This document shows, in pieces, positions 52,859 to 53,875 of a stretch of 53,875 bases of DNA. The notes under the pieces were generated by a model, which made no database searches, was not told the DNA's origin, and was given only the letters and a program-made list of their open reading frames with translations. The position numbers and the translations under genes were made by a program. Position 1 is the first letter of the stretch. Each line of letters opens with the position of its first letter. The stretch is from GCA-016699975 sp964420045 (GTDB lineage Bacteria > Patescibacteriota > Minisyncoccia > Moranbacterales > UBA1568), in assembly GCA_964420045.1 (NCBI GenBank), contig CAYQPQ010000005.1:1-53875 (forward strand), written 5' to 3'.

Positions 52859-53251
52859 ATGAATAACCAGCACCCTGTCGTCCATTTTGAAATGCCCTAC
52901 GAAGACGCCGACCGCATCATCGAATTTTACGAAAAAGCATTTGATTGGAAAATGAATCGATACGGCGAGGATATGGGAAACTATATTACCGCACATACCG
53001 CAGAGACCGACGAAAACAACATGGTCAAAACGCCCGGCACTATCAACGGTGGATTCTATCCGAAGCGTCCCGATGCGCCACAACCCTGCGTCGTCGTATC
53101 CGTCGACGACATACAAAACGCCATGAAAAAAGTTATCGAAGCAGGCGGAACAGTATTCGGCGAACCCATGGATATTCCCGGCGTCGGCCTCTACGTCGCC
53201 TTCTCCGACACCGAAGGCAACTACGCCAGCATGCTCCAACCGAAAATGTAA
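52859..53251 (+). CDS. VOC (glyoxalase-like) family protein
   Basis: A 130-residue VOC-fold protein. Two beta-alpha-beta-beta-beta units: VVHFEMPYEDADRIIEFYEKAFDW and VVVSVDDIQNAMKKVIEAGGTVFGEP...GLYVAFSDTEGN. The start at 52859 follows the promoter; the frame is open much further upstream but that part is antisense to the FMN reductase gene. Metal ligands are not clearly complete, so the activity is unknown. Confidence 0.88.
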   Translation: MNNQHPVVHFEMPYEDADRIIEFYEKAFDWKMNRYGEDMGNYITAHTAETDENNMVKTPGTINGGFYPKRPDAPQPCVVVSVDDIQNAMKKVIEAGGTVFGEPMDIPGVGLYVAFSDTEGNYASMLQPKM

Positions 53252-53265
53252 GCTCTTCACAGTCA

Positions 53266-53697
53266 ATGAACAATATTCTTATGAAAAAAATCACTGTTAC
53301 CATTAGTGTCGATATCCCAAAAGAAATCGCTTGGGAATATTGGAATGATTCGAAGCACATTCCTCATTGGTCATTTGCCACGCCGGAATGGGGTGCGGAG
53401 AGTATTGAAAATAATCTGCAAGCGAAAGGGCATTTCAAACACAGAATGTTCGCCAAAGATGGCAGCGCCTCTTTTTATTTCGAAGGAGCATACACTCTCG
53501 TTGAGCCACATCAGCGCATTGAATACACTATCACTGATGGACGCAACGTATCTGTGCTTTTCGAAGACGTCAATGGGAGCACTCGTATCACCGAATCATT
53601 CGATCCCGAACATGAAAACTCTGAAGAAATGCAACGAACCGGATGGCAAGCCTTTCTTGAAAATTTCAAAAAGTACGCGGAAGAATCAAAAAGATAG
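53266..53697 (+). CDS. SRPBCC (START/AHSA1-like) family protein
   Basis: A 143-residue protein, or 138 from the ATG at 53281, which matches the family N-terminus better (MKKITVTISVDIPKEIAWEYW). WNDSKHIPHWSFATPEW and the C-terminal helix GWQAFLENFKKY are typical. Such proteins bind hydrophobic ligands. It follows the VOC gene by 14 bases, likely as one operon. The remaining 178 bases of the window show only a short 6-bp hairpin (53711-53727) and no gene. Confidence 0.85.
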   Translation: MNNILMKKITVTISVDIPKEIAWEYWNDSKHIPHWSFATPEWGAESIENNLQAKGHFKHRMFAKDGSASFYFEGAYTLVEPHQRIEYTITDGRNVSVLFEDVNGSTRITESFDPEHENSEEMQRTGWQAFLENFKKYAEESKR

Positions 53698-53875
53698 ATC
53701 TGTATTCTTAGTTCTTACAGAAAGAACAGACGATGTGACACGCAAACTCCCTGACGGAGCAACACACGCTACCGAAAGATTTTCGCAGTGCTCCCGAGTC
53801 CGACAAAAAAGCAGAATCGCTCTATACACCCCACATCATGAAACCGAACTAACTCCAAGCAACGAATACCCGAAC

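Overview
The window looks like a chromosomal segment of a Candidate Phyla Radiation (Patescibacteria, probably Parcubacteria-like) bacterium. The grounds are inference from gene content: compact operons with 4-bp ATGA overlaps, a DUF2304 protein beside a GT2, DUF2142 and DUF4012 surface proteins, MltG and MurJ, an IF-1/L36/S13/S11/S4/RpoA/L17/L13/S9 block, and TGA used as a normal stop, which argues against Gracilibacteria and Absconditabacteria. No rRNA, tRNA, CRISPR array, prophage or transposase was found.

Layout. 1-2.2 kb: three minus-strand genes of unknown function (two DUF218-like), with good promoters and intrinsic terminators. 2.3-27 kb: a surface polysaccharide region. It has a GH94 phosphorylase, many glycosyltransferases, two SAM methyltransferases, an AsnB-type amidotransferase, a Wzx-type flippase, RmlA, a UDP-glucuronate-epimerase-like enzyme, a GT26-GNAT fusion and GT-C-like membrane proteins. 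An EnvC-like M23 protein and gltX are interleaved. Base composition switches sharply inside this region: about 7.9-10.1 kb and 12.0-17.5 kb are AT-rich, while asnB and the flanks are GC-richer. 27-39 kb: housekeeping and envelope genes (thpR, dnaJ under a CIRCE operator, a secreted M23 protein, mltG, yjbQ, trxA, an encapsulated-ferritin-like protein, lepA). 38-46.7 kb: murJ, DUF4012, a glycosyltransferase, galU and glyA. 46.7-51.5 kb: the infA-to-rpsI ribosomal operon, read leftward from two promoters to a strong terminator. 51.6-53.7 kb: a conserved hypothetical protein, an FMN reductase, a VOC protein and an SRPBCC protein.

The most unusual signal is a set of degenerate heptanucleotide (7-bp) tandem repeats inserted in frame in four conserved protein genes (lepA, gltX, a GT4-like gene and the GT26 gene). 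The same heptamer families recur between genes. In gltX the array surrounds a perfect 16-bp palindrome, and a near-identical palindrome interrupts one arm of a ~139-bp inverted-repeat element at 27.1-27.25 kb. A single arm of that element occurs again at 34.47 kb. Together these look like a family of small dispersed repeats that tolerate, or use, insertion into essential genes. Other notable items are an orphan encapsulated-ferritin homologue with all ferroxidase residues, the GT26-GNAT fusion, and the AsnB amidotransferase inside the polysaccharide cluster.
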